A DNA stretch of 64,000 nt from Trichomonas tenax (taxonomy: Eukaryota > Parabasalia > Trichomonadida > Trichomonadidae). The position numbers and the translations under genes are program-made. The notes below the pieces were generated by a model, which saw only the letters and a program-made list of their open reading frames with translations, was not told the DNA's origin and made no database searches. Below, in pieces: positions 1 to 9,283 of the stretch (the stretch's first letter is position 1; the number at the start of each line of letters is the position of its first letter). The stretch spans positions 1 through 64,000 of the forward strand of contig JALKBU010000004.1 in the NCBI GenBank assembly GCA_023091735.1, in the 5' to 3' direction.

Positions 1-665
1 GCTGAATTTGAATCAGAAGTTAAAAATGAAATGCTAGATCAAAAATTTATAGATGAATATCCAAACGATATAAATCCACCAGATATTTCTAATGATGAAA
101 ATTATATTAATCAGTTAGAGAAAATTTCTAATGAAAATCTCGAGAAAATTGTTCCACAAAATATCGAAAGAAAATCTAAAGTTTCAAAAATATTCGAAAA
201 TCTTGATAATAATCCATTTGGATATAAATTGGATTTATCACAATTTGAAACAGATGATTTACCATTAGTTGATGAAAAACTTAAAGAATTTTATCATAAA
301 CATATTTCATCACAATCTTTAGATACACATATTTTAATACATTATAAGGTAAATGGATTAGAAAAATCACAGCCAATCGATAACGCATCATTTAAGCATA
401 GATTTGTAAATTTATTAAATGGTAATTTCGTATATAAATTAGAAGAATTACCGGCAAATGCTTCAGATGAAGGTACTGAAATATATTTGGAATTTTGTGA
501 TGAGATTTATTTCACAAAACATGAAAAAATATCTAAACCCGCAAATATGAAAAATATGAATGAAAGTAACTTTTGGCCATATAGGTTATCCGATAAATAT
601 TCATTATTAGAAGATACACTAAAACGCTATCAGATATTTACAATATTAACAAATCCTAATGGTAC

Positions 666-707
666 GCGCGACGATAAATCGTCGCAGCCCAACAATTATG
701 TTGGTCC
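666..707 (+). repeat. In-frame double-hairpin insert, copy 1 (42 bp)
   Basis: Starts GCGCGA and ends TTGGTCC. Hairpin 1 is 668-685, stem GCGACGAT with a 2-nt loop. Hairpin 2 is 689-704, stem CCAACA with loop ATTA. The linker is AG plus C. It is GC-richer than the flanking polymerase sequence. It encodes R-D-x-x-S-S-Q-P-N-x-x-V-G-P in the polymerase frame. Stem sequences differ from copies 2 and 3 but pairing is kept. Confidence 0.8.
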
Positions 708-1274
708 AATTCGTAAAGAATTACGATATAATTGCTTAATATATGCGTTATCTTATGTAATTACTGATGAAAATATCTTAATGGAAATATCTAATAAATT
801 TTTAGATTGTAAATATTGTCCAATAAACGTTTTAGCTAAAATATGTGATGAATATAAAATTTGGTGCCAATTAAAATATTATGATGATAAATCTGGTAAA
901 ATGCGTATTGCTAATGAATCTCGTAATAAACATTTGGGACCTGATAACGGTTATAATTACAAAATAAACCTTTACACATATAAAAATCACTATTTCATAG
1001 ATGAAACATTACCTATAAGTTCTTTCTTCATAAAACATTATGATGAAATTGTTGCCTATGGTAATTCACATAAATGGTCTACAGAGAAAATGTTTATGGC
1101 TAGTAATTTCCGTAAAAATAATTTTGAAATCGATACAACAAAATCACACATTAATAGTATTAATCTAATTAAATTATTGGAAGAAATTGGAGCATTCATA
1201 CCATTATCGCATAGTGATAAAGATGTTCAAATTTCTGGTATATCTTCACAACATTTATTAAAAGAAAACAATAA

Positions 1275-1313
1275 GCGCGAATATGATTCGCAGCCCAATA
1301 TTAATATTGGTCC
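1275..1313 (+). repeat. In-frame double-hairpin insert, copy 2 (39 bp)
   Basis: Starts GCGCGA and ends TTGGTCC. Hairpin 1 is 1277-1291, stem GCGAAT with loop ATG. Hairpin 2 is 1295-1310, the perfect palindrome CCAATATTAATATTGG. It has the same codon phase as copies 1 and 3 and encodes R-E-Y-D-S-Q-P-N-I-N-I-G-P. Confidence 0.8.
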
Positions 1314-2477
1314 AAATAAAATTCCCAATGTAATTGCTGATACAAATTTTAGATTAATGTCCGATAATAATTCAAAGAAATACATACCAAAGGATATTTC
1401 TTATTGGTATGCTGATTTTGAAACATGTTCTAAAGATAATAAGGAAATACCATTTATGATATGTTTAAGTAATATTGATGGTAAAATTTCGATAACATTT
1501 AATGGTTTTGATTGTGATAAACAATTTATGGATTTTATTCCAAACAATAGTATCTTATATTTTCACAACTTAGGATTTGATGAAAGAATTTTAATGAAAT
1601 ATGGTGTGAAAAATAGTACTATGAAAGGTTCCAGAATAATTTTACAACAACATAAATACCAAGGTAAAAATATCAAATTACGTGATAGTTATTCTATCTT
1701 TACACAAAAATTGGCAAACTTTCCAATATGTTTCCCTGAAGCATTTGCTGATATGAATATCCATAAAGAACTTTTCCCATATAAATATTATAATTATAAT
1801 CGTGTAATTTCTAACACTGGAATAATTTCTGATGATAGTTCAGAAGAATTGCCACCATGGAATAATAAACAAAAACAAACATTCATAGAAAATATCGATA
1901 AAATTAATGGCTGTAGATTATCAGATAATACATTTGATATGAACAAATATTCTGAATTTTATTGTACACAAGATGTTAATGTTTTACGTATAGGTTTTAA
2001 CGCATTTCGCCAAGTATGTTTATCCGAATTAATTAATATCGCTATATTTAATATAACAACAGCACCATCATTAGCAAATAAATTTTTAAATCGTGAAGTA
2101 TTTTATCCAAATGGTAATTTATATGAAATATCCGGTAATATTAAAGATTATATAATGGGTGCTATTTATGGCGGTAGATGTAAGACCAGAGATAATTTCA
2201 GATATAAAATCCAAGATAAACTTAACGATTTTGATGCGTGTAGTTTATATCCATCAGCTATGGCTAGATTATTTGAAGTTGAAGGTAAACCACAAATAAT
2301 TCCACAAGAATATATTGATGATAAAATTTATGATAAGAATTCACCACATTATTTGCTTAAACATTGTTTTGAAGAAAATCAAACAATTCCGACAGATAAT
2401 AATTACATTAGTTATTTTGTGGTGGATATCGAAATTTGTTCAGTAAATAAATTCAGACATTTCCCATTAATAGTTAA

Positions 2478-2513
2478 GCGCGACAATTTGTCGCAGCCCA
2501 ATTCCATTGGTCC
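2478..2513 (+). repeat. In-frame double-hairpin insert, copy 3 (36 bp)
   Basis: Starts GCGCGA and ends TTGGTCC. Hairpin 1 is 2480-2494, stem GCGACA with loop ATT. Hairpin 2 is 2498-2510, stem CCAAT with loop TCC. It encodes R-D-N-L-S-Q-P-N-S-I-G-P in frame, between the polymerase A and B motifs. Confidence 0.8.
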
Positions 2514-3584
2514 AAAAGATAAAATGGGATTGAATGGGCACAGTGTGACCATGACCGTAGGGAATCATAATGTGAACGAATGCTGTAATATGCGTGTGGA
2601 TCTAATTTCATTAGAAGATTTGGTCAAATATCAAGAAATATCTTATAAAATAATTGGTGGAATTTATTGGTTAGGTAATAGAACACATCGAATTCGTAAT
2701 GTTATTCGTAAGGTTTATGATTTACGTCGGCAATATAAAAAAGAAAAAAATCCAACACAAGAAGTTTTGAAATTAATTATGAATGCTAGTTACGGTAAAT
2801 CCATTCAGAAATCCATTAAAACAAGAAATGCCTATGTAACAAATGATAAAGCAGATTATTATTTATATTCACATTGGCATCAAGTTGAAGAAACATATAA
2901 AACAGAAAATTCCGCCGTCATTGCTGAGGGAGTGCAACTTTATAAGTTGCCTGATATTACATGGTTTAAATTAAATAAAGTATTAGATACTCAATTTAAT
3001 AATCCTGTATTTGGTGTAAGTGTTTTATCGATGTCAAAACGTATTATGAATGAAGTAATGTGTTTAGCTGAAGATCTTAACATATCAATTTATTATCAAG
3101 ATACCGATTGTATTCATATCCAAGATAATTTAATTAATACATTGGCTGAAGAATTTAAGAACTTATTGATACAGATATGGGTCAATTTCATAACGATTTT
3201 GATGAATTACCTAATTGTTATTGTACTTATCACATTTCTATCGGTAAGAAAATTTATTATGATGAATTAGAAAATTATAATGGTGAACATTCACAACATT
3301 TTAGATGTAAGGGTATTCCCGAAAAAAACTATTGTAGATTATGCCAATAAACATTTCGATGATAATGTTAAGAAATTATATGAATATTTATATGATGGTC
3401 ATGAAATAAACTTTGACCTATTATCTACCAGAACAAGATTTAAGATGAATAAAAACGGTGAAATTGCTCACTGTGAAAAGTTTCAATTTAAGGTTAAGGT
3501 ATTAGTACCGGAGAATATATCTAAATAAATACGCAAAAATAAATTTCGATATTATTTTTATGAAAATATTTTTCAGAACACAAC

Positions 3585-4095
3585 CTTAATAGGTATTCCG
3601 ATTTCTTTCATACGTTTGGAAACTTCTGGGCAATCATACTTTAAATTATATGTGGTTTGATAGTACTATAAGCAAATCCTTCACATACGAATTCATTTTT
3701 CTGATATCCTGTAGATCTCTTATTACACATTATTTCTAATTGATCAAATATTTGATTACTTGATTTAAATTCAACGAAAAGTTTACACAAATGCTCTTCA
3801 TCGGTAAAATCTGTAGAAAGTCCATCTATGTGAAGATTTAAGTTAACTTAACATTAAATGTGAGAAATCCATCAGTTAATTGCGTAATATCAAAATCTGA
3901 ATGTGTTATAGCAATTCTTGTTTCTTGTCCTTCGGTAAATGGTGCTGATTGGTCATGGCAATCAACTGTACGTAATTGAAAACTTCTAGTACCATCATTA
4001 ATTTGTACCAGGGATTTTAGATTTTCAAAATATTGTACAACATTACCCTGTAAATTTTTGTTATTATTTAGCCTTGTATTAAATGCCGAGTTCAT
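3585..4095 (-). pseudogene. Maverick capsid-like gene, 5' fragment
   Basis: The N-terminal reading frame (4095 to 3838) is nearly identical to the start of the larger copy at 53503-54413. That copy lies in the position and orientation typical of the Maverick major capsid gene; this functional name is by position and family, not by a diagnostic motif. A 5-nt insertion near 3840-3845 breaks the frame. Similarity to the other copy then continues to about 3650. Beyond that the sequence switches to an unrelated coding-like stretch (around 3590-3650) that abuts the polymerase 3' end, so most of the gene has been deleted by recombination inside the element. Confidence 0.65.
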
Positions 4096-4157
4096 TTTTA
4101 AATAAAAATAAAAAACATAAATAATGATATTAATTTCTAATTTTATTTATAATTAAA

Positions 4158-4427
4158 ATGGCTTGGGGATTTTGGAAACAGCTTAAAGATGTTGCTAAGA
4201 AAATTGGCCGTGGGATTAAATCTGGGTTTAAATTGGTAACTGATAATGTTGTTAAACCTGTAGCTAGTTCTTTCGGTGCGCAATTCGGTGATAAACTTAA
4301 GGGAACATTACCAAAAGTTGGATTTGAATTTGGTGTGAATAATAATGGCGATAGAAAACCTGTGATTAATACTGATGATATTGTTCGGGATATTGGTTCA
4401 TGGGTTACTTCTAAACTAAAATGTTAA
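4158..4427 (+). CDS. Maverick small basic protein, 89 aa, possible minor capsid/membrane-active protein
   Basis: Starts MAWGFWKQLKDVAKKIGRG, a strongly basic amphipathic N-terminus with tryptophans, followed by GIKSGFKLVTDNVVKPVASSFG and a hydrophilic tail. The second Maverick carries a broken copy (53171-53441, minus). Conserved placement next to the capsid-like gene, on the opposite strand, suggests a virion protein. The amphipathic start recalls membrane-active minor capsid proteins such as adenovirus VI, but this is analogy only. The frame is intact here. The ATG is 14 nt downstream of an A/T-rich block, and the divergent capsid fragment starts 62 bp to the left, so the two share a short intergenic promoter region. 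Confidence 0.6.
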   Translation: MAWGFWKQLKDVAKKIGRGIKSGFKLVTDNVVKPVASSFGAQFGDKLKGTLPKVGFEFGVNNNGDRKPVINTDDIVRDIGSWVTSKLKC

Positions 4428-4511
4428 AATTATACAAAAATAAAGTTTTATTTTTATTAAATGGGATTAATAATTTTGCTATTTATTATAGTTGTATATT
4501 TCAGGAATAAA

Positions 4512-4820
4512 TCAAGCGTGAAACATCAAATCACATTTGTTAGGTTTCAATATGATATTATTTAAGATAGTTATAACTTTATTTTTCTTAGCACGTTTTA
4601 GTTCAGAAATATTTTCATGAGCACATCCGGTAATTTTCAAAAGATTTTTATAAATAGTATATAATTTATATTTAACATTTTCTTCATCATCTGCTTTAGG
4701 ATTTCCACCAATGAAAATTTCATTAAATTGTTCCTGTGTTAAACTAAGAATATCTTGTTCTGCCAACATTTTAGAAAATGTTGGAATGCAATCATTTGAA
4801 TGGTTGCCTGAGTACGTCAT
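4512..4820 (-). CDS. Maverick terminal small ORF, 102 aa, unknown function
   Basis: First gene inside the terminal repeat, transcribed inward. It matches the 85-aa ORF at 52826-53083 over about 80 residues (shared LTQEQFNEIFIGGNP and KLYTIYKNLLKITGCAHEN), with only scattered substitutions. That conservation of protein in two decayed elements supports it as real. It is soluble, lysine-rich at the C-terminus, with no signal or membrane segment. This copy has about 17 extra N-terminal residues. Function not recognised. Confidence 0.65.
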   Translation of the reverse strand: MTYSGNHSNDCIPTFSKMLAEQDILSLTQEQFNEIFIGGNPKADDEENVKYKLYTIYKNLLKITGCAHENISELKRAKKNKVITILNNIILKPNKCDLMFHA

Positions 4821-5116
4821 TATTTATTAGAGAAAAAATATATAAATCTTTTCATAACATATAAACAATATTTTTTATTTTAATAATTTATAGGAAACCA
4901 TTAATAAACCCCTACCATAAGAATTTACATTATTAATTAAACAATATATTTTAATAACAAATTATCAGAATTTATTAGGATTTCGATATAAATTATAGGA
5001 AAATTGTTTATTTTATATATTAGGGAAATTATGATTATGGATATTCTCAGAGTGGGGATTTTTTGGGTTAGCCAACTTTTTGGATTACCCCGAAAAATCA
5101 CAATTTGTATACTACT
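4821..5116. repeat. Maverick terminal inverted repeat and leader, copy 1
   Basis: Read from 5116 leftward it begins AGTAGTATACAAATTGTGAT and aligns with 52524 onward for about 300 bp, up to the start of the first ORF. The outer ~80 bp is best conserved, including TTGGCTAACCCAAAAAA. Similarity then continues with small indels. Confidence 0.75.
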
Positions 5117-5737
5117 ATTTGTCAATAAATCTTTAAAAAGTGCATTTTTTCTCCAAAATTATTTTATTACCATATGATTTTAATAAGATAAAGCATTGTT
5201 ATTTCAGACATTAAACCTATCTATTGAGTTCAATCAAAATATTTCAAGCTAAAATGAATTTTCATTAAATTTGTGGAACCAATTATTGTCGAGTTGTGGA
5301 CAGCCATTAGTTTTAATTTTATGATTATTTGCAATCATGTTTGGGTTAGCAAATAAAATTTGAAAATAAGTTAAAATAATATAGAAATTAATCATCGGTA
5401 ACATTATAGACATTGATTCCACAAAGTTGCATAAACATCCGCAACTCTAAATATGTTTAGTTAGAAATATTTAAAATTTTGAATGAAAAAATTGTCGTTG
5501 ATTTTCATTTTTGATAAGAAATTATTGAACTAAACAATATTTAGTAATGATTCATTACTATTTGAGCCAATAAAAACGAAAATTTTCATTTCCTAATTTA
5601 AATTCTGGTTATTTTCCACTTTCAACATATAAAATATGCACTATACAATTAGGTGCTTCCAAAAACATAAAAAAGTTAAACTTCACTAGTGAAGTAGTTT
5701 ACAATGTCAAAAGGAAGTTGTTCATTTTTTAAAAAAA
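5117..5737. other. Intergenic: Maverick flank to FANCD2-like gene promoter
   Basis: AT-rich non-coding sequence. A perfect 16-bp palindrome ACTTCACTAGTGAAGT lies at 5680-5695. A TCATTTTTT initiator-like motif at 5722 lies 14-16 nt before the ATG at 5738. No other gene is seen. Confidence 0.6.
5722..5730 (+). promoter_or_regulatory. Inr-like motif upstream of FANCD2-like gene
   Basis: TCATTTTTT matches the trichomonad initiator TCA(+1)YWW and would give a 14-nt 5' leader. Known from T. vaginalis promoters; use here is inferred. Confidence 0.5.
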
Positions 5738-8700
5738 ATGTCACGAAATTCAAGCTTTGCAAACAGTTCTCCGTTTCGAAGTCGGCCTTCCTCCATCCCA
5801 GACATCACGTGGATGAGAGAGATAGGGGTTAGCTTCGACGAAAACGATGTTCCACACATGGAATTAAAACCGGCGGAAATTTTCGAGAAACTCAATGAAA
5901 TGGTGAAAAAAGACAACAACGATACACTAAACAACAAAATTTTAAGCATAAAGCATATGTTTGTTAATACAAAGAAGTGTTCTGGATGGCTCACGAAAGA
6001 GAATTGGCATTCAATGTCACTTTATAGTATTCTTTGTCAAACAGATAACATCAAGAATGCGATGTTTTTTATGACTAAAGATCTTTTTGCAATGACAGAA
6101 TTCGAAACAGATACTTCACTGGTGAGAGAAATAACAACAAATGTCATTAACGATTTAAGTTTCCTTGATGAAATTAATAGTGACAAATTCTTTATGGATG
6201 AGATTTTTGGAGCAATCAAACAGTGCCATGAGATGGCCAAAACATTATTACTTCAATCAATCTTTAGTTTATGTACAAACGCAGATAAAGTTGTTGATTT
6301 TTTAATGGAATTCATAACAACATATCCATCAAATACCTGTGAAGTTTTGAGAACTTTGTCTGGAACGAAATTAGATAAGAAGACGAAGAAAAAATGCAGA
6401 CAAAAGATAATTGAAGACTTATTACCTTCTGTAAAATCTGCAGATGTTCCATCTCTTGTACAGTTTATTTTCGAAACAACTGATAATTCAAATGCAGAAG
6501 AAACAGTGACATCAATAAGACAAAATCTTTCATCAGCAATCGAATGCTCTTCTTTGACAAATGATTGTGAAACATTCCTCTTAGAAACAATGAAGAACTC
6601 ATTGAACTTTAAGACAGTTTTATCAAATGAATTTATAAAGCAAATCGAAAAAGCCAAAATATGTACTGAGTTTGACTTTTGGGTCATCATTGTCTTGTTT
6701 AACATGCCAATGAGTAGAATGAAAATTTTCGAGTTATTGCCAAAAATATGTGGAAGTTCTTTAAGCATTTCAACTGTCAAAAAATCATTAGAAAACCACT
6801 CGCAGTCATTGATACAAATCTGCCAATCATTCACAGATATTATTAGTGTTCTTATTGTCAGCACTAAAGCGAATATTAGAAACTTTGGCAATGAAATTGC
6901 AAAAACAATTTTTGAAGAAGTTACTTCATTTTTAGTTTTGCAAGATGTTGTTGCATCAATTATCACTCCAATTGGTTCATCAAATACAGAAACAAGACTC
7001 AATATTGCAAATTTGATTTACGATCTCTCAACAAGTTTTCCAAATAAAATGAATGTTTTTGTTCCATTCATCGAAAATTCATTGTTCTACACAAGTGATA
7101 TTGAAGTTGAAGTTTTCACAATTTTCATCAAATCAATTATAAAGCTTGAATATCAAACAAAAGAAGATGCCGAGAAGTCAACGCAATTCATCATTTTAAT
7201 ACAGAAACTTGTATCTTCGAATCGTGATAAAAATCGAGAAATTGGTTCAGTTGCTCATGCATTTGTTATTGAAAGATTCTCAGAGATAGGATCAGACGCA
7301 TATAAATCAATGTATGACTCATTAATCTACAGCATTGGATCTGATCCATTGGCATTAGGAATATTTTTCGACACGATATCAAAGAATCAAATATCTGATG
7401 AACTTTGTTCATTTTTATATGAGAAACTTCAGCCAATCATTCATTCACTTTTGATCAAAGATGATAAAGATAACACTTTTGTGTCATTCCAAAATAATGA
7501 TAAAAGCAAAACGAGGTATGAAGTTTATTCTCAGAGAAAAACACATTCATCGGAATTCTCATTATTTGCGAAGTCTTCTTCGTGTCTTAAATTATATTTA
7601 GAATGTTCAAAGAAATTCAATAAGCTTAATGATTCTAACCTTCACACTTACGAATTGCTTGTTGATGAAACTAACTTAATGAGTTTATTCATGGCTCATT
7701 CATGGGTTACTGAGTGCTTAAATGCATTTTGTGAAATTGATCAAAAATCATCACTTAGACAGCTCATTTACTTACAATCTATTGAGAAATTAATTTGCAA
7801 CAAATCATCAAACTTAGCAAACTTTCAACATCCAATTCTTGGGCAAATATTTGCCAAGAAAAAGAAAATCAATGAAATCGCATTATCAACAAATATTGAC
7901 AATGTTTTTAGGCCAATAAACTCAACAATTCTTTTATTGACAAATAGCATTGATGCAAAACTCAAAAGTTCAAGCAAAGATGAAACAAAGCTCGTGAAAT
8001 ATGGTTTAATTTCACTCAAACTAATGAAAATTGCTTTCAATTTAATGGAATCCTCTGGAGTAGATTCAATTCCAAATGACATAATTTCGTTCTGCTCTTC
8101 TAATTTCTTCGTTATTGACGAAATCATCCAAAATGATGGAGAAGAGAAAACAGTCGAAATATTTACGAATCTTTGTGATACTTTTTGCAGTTTCCTTTGT
8201 AAATTCTTTTCATCTTGTGCCAAAGATCAAAACTTATTCGATTCGTCATTATTGAGCCTTAAGAGAGGAAACACAGAAGAAAACATTTTCAAATCTTTCA
8301 TTGGAGAAATCAAAGAATCTCAAATTGATTCAAAAATCCGAGTAATGAGATTATTATCAACTATCACCAAATATTCCAATAATGATAACAAAAAGCTTCA
8401 TGAAACAATACATAATGCTTTCAAAACAATGTTGGAAGGAGAAGGATTTAACAAGAAAAGCGCTCAATATGCTTATTCATTATTCATCGATCATTCAACA
8501 TCACCTTTAAAAGATGTTGCAGCTTTCGTGAAGTCGCTATCGAAGAATGATTATTGGAAGAGTGTCACTGAAGAAACAATATCTGGTTTCTGCAGGATAT
8601 CTTTCAAGGAAATTTTCGAGAAACTTGTGGCAACGATCAAAAAATTGGAAGCTTGTGAAAAAGATAATAAAACTGAAGATCATGATGTAAGATTCTGCAT

Positions 8701-9088
8701 AGTAAATAGGCTCACGAAGCTTGTTACTCTACACTTAGTATTAATCAAAGCAACATCTCCGTTCAAGTTTAAGGCTCCCAAAAATAGTGTCTCTTGCAAT
8801 AAAGTCATTGTTGAGAGCACAGCAAAGTTCATTGATACAATATCCGGAACAATTAAGTTTATCAAAGAACATGCTCAAAACTCCAAAGAAGAAACTGAGT
8901 TGTTTTTCACCAATATCCATGAACTTATCGATGAAATTGTCTCTGTTACAGACAACATTAAGTCTTATAATTCTAAATCATTAGACTTCCTTCCTCATGC
9001 ATTAAGGACCATATCATCAATTGGCTTCATGTTGAACATGAATCCAAACAAACAGTCTTCACCAGAAGTCCAAGAACCCGAAGAATAA
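5738..9088 (+). CDS. FANCD2: FANCD2-like helical-repeat protein (1116 aa)
   Basis: Long alpha-helical, HEAT-like protein. In animals FANCD2 pairs with FANCI, is monoubiquitinated and clamps DNA at interstrand crosslinks and stalled forks in the nucleus. Family-like segments, judged from remembered family patterns, are: IIEDLLPSVKSADVPSLVQF near residue 220 (compare the RLEDLPVIIKFIL region); a stretch near 310-450 that follows the order seen in FANCD2 (a VMLFII-like helix, spaced KI...I, then LIQICQSF, then ANIRNFGNEIAKTIFEE); and a C-terminal SLDFLPHALRTISSIGFMLN like the family's final helical hairpin. At 1116 aa it is shorter than animal FANCD2 (about 1450), with short loops and an acidic end (EVQEPEE). 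The ubiquitinated lysine cannot be assigned with confidence. Start: first ATG after a TCATTTTTT initiator. Alternative: another HEAT protein such as a condensin or FANCI-like subunit. Confidence 0.62.
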   Translation: MSRNSSFANSSPFRSRPSSIPDITWMREIGVSFDENDVPHMELKPAEIFEKLNEMVKKDNNDTLNNKILSIKHMFVNTKKCSGWLTKENWHSMSLYSILCQTDNIKNAMFFMTKDLFAMTEFETDTSLVREITTNVINDLSFLDEINSDKFFMDEIFGAIKQCHEMAKTLLLQSIFSLCTNADKVVDFLMEFITTYPSNTCEVLRTLSGTKLDKKTKKKCRQKIIEDLLPSVKSADVPSLVQFIFETTDNSNAEETVTSIRQNLSSAIECSSLTNDCETFLLETMKNSLNFKTVLSNEFIKQIEKAKICTEFDFWVIIVLFNMPMSRMKIFELLPKICGSSLSISTVKKSLENHSQSLIQICQSFTDIISVLIVSTKANIRNFGNEIAKTIFEEVTSFLVLQDVVASIITPIGSSNTETRLNIANLIYDLSTSFPNKMNVFVPFIENSLFYTSDIEVEVFTIFIKSIIKLEYQTKEDAEKSTQFIILIQKLVSSNRDKNREIGSVAHAFVIERFSEIGSDAYKSMYDSLIYSIGSDPLALGIFFDTISKNQISDELCSFLYEKLQPIIHSLLIKDDKDNTFVSFQNNDKSKTRYEVYSQRKTHSSEFSLFAKSSSCLKLYLECSKKFNKLNDSNLHTYELLVDETNLMSLFMAHSWVTECLNAFCEIDQKSSLRQLIYLQSIEKLICNKSSNLANFQHPILGQIFAKKKKINEIALSTNIDNVFRPINSTILLLTNSIDAKLKSSSKDETKLVKYGLISLKLMKIAFNLMESSGVDSIPNDIISFCSSNFFVIDEIIQNDGEEKTVEIFTNLCDTFCSFLCKFFSSCAKDQNLFDSSLLSLKRGNTEENIFKSFIGEIKESQIDSKIRVMRLLSTITKYSNNDNKKLHETIHNAFKTMLEGEGFNKKSAQYAYSLFIDHSTSPLKDVAAFVKSLSKNDYWKSVTEETISGFCRISFKEIFEKLVATIKKLEACEKDNKTEDHDVRFCIVNRLTKLVTLHLVLIKATSPFKFKAPKNSVSCNKVIVESTAKFIDTISGTIKFIKEHAQNSKEETELFFTNIHELIDEIVSVTDNIKSYNSKSLDFLPHALRTISSIGFMLNMNPNKQSSPEVQEPEE

Positions 9089-9283
9089 ATAGCTTTTTTG
9101 TTCTTAAAAATGTTTCAAATCAATTGATATAAACTTGAAATGAATTGGTTATAAAGAAGCGACTCTTCGTAATAATTTAACCACATATCATAAGTGAATC
9201 GAAAGCATCACTTCTAACAAGTTCGCAGTTTTATAATGAATTCATTTGAAAATATTAATAAAAACTTGCAGTTTTTGAATTAT

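Larger units (their letters stand above)
1..3528 (+). pseudogene. Maverick family B DNA polymerase, 5' truncated by window, frameshifted near 3' end
   Basis: The frame is already open at base 1 (first in-frame ATG at 31), so the true start is upstream. Protein-primed-type PolB signatures appear in order: ExoI ADFE (about residue 460 counted from the ATG at 31), ExoII HNLGFD (about 512), ExoIII YCTQDV (about 646), motif A DACSLYPSAM (about 735), motif B NASYGK (about 920) and motif C QDTDC (about 1025). An N-terminal segment (about residues 230-335) has NCLIYAL and later NHYF, resembling a Cys/His peptidase-like (OTU-type) module known upstream of some Polinton polymerases; that assignment is inference. 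After motif C the frame shifts near 3160-3170 and the C-terminal part continues in another frame. A second shift sits in the A-run near 3323-3330, and the last segment is 3280-3528. All catalytic carboxylates remain, so the decay looks recent. Three hairpin inserts interrupt it in frame. Confidence 0.85.
1..5116 (+). mobile_element. Maverick/Polinton element, right-hand end (left edge outside window)
   Basis: Virus-like DNA transposon. Read inward from its terminus it holds a terminal inverted repeat (ending ACTACT at 5111-5116), a small inward ORF (4512-4820), a small outward ORF (4158-4427), a capsid-like fragment (3585-4095) and a protein-primed-type family B DNA polymerase (1-3528). The same order and orientation relative to the terminus is seen in the second element at 52524. 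Maverick TIRs typically begin AGT, as here (AGTAGTATAC read inward). The capsid gene is cut short and joined to unrelated coding-like sequence near 3590-3660, and the polymerase is frameshifted, so this copy is decayed and internally rearranged. Integrase, ATPase and protease genes are not visible and would lie to the left or are lost. The outer flank is atttgt (5117-5122), a possible half of a 6-bp target duplication. Confidence 0.85.

Noticed and set aside
6253..7002. Long antisense frame within the FANCD2-like gene
   Set aside because: Shadow of the sense gene's codon pattern; the sense frame is longer, starts at an initiator and matches a family.
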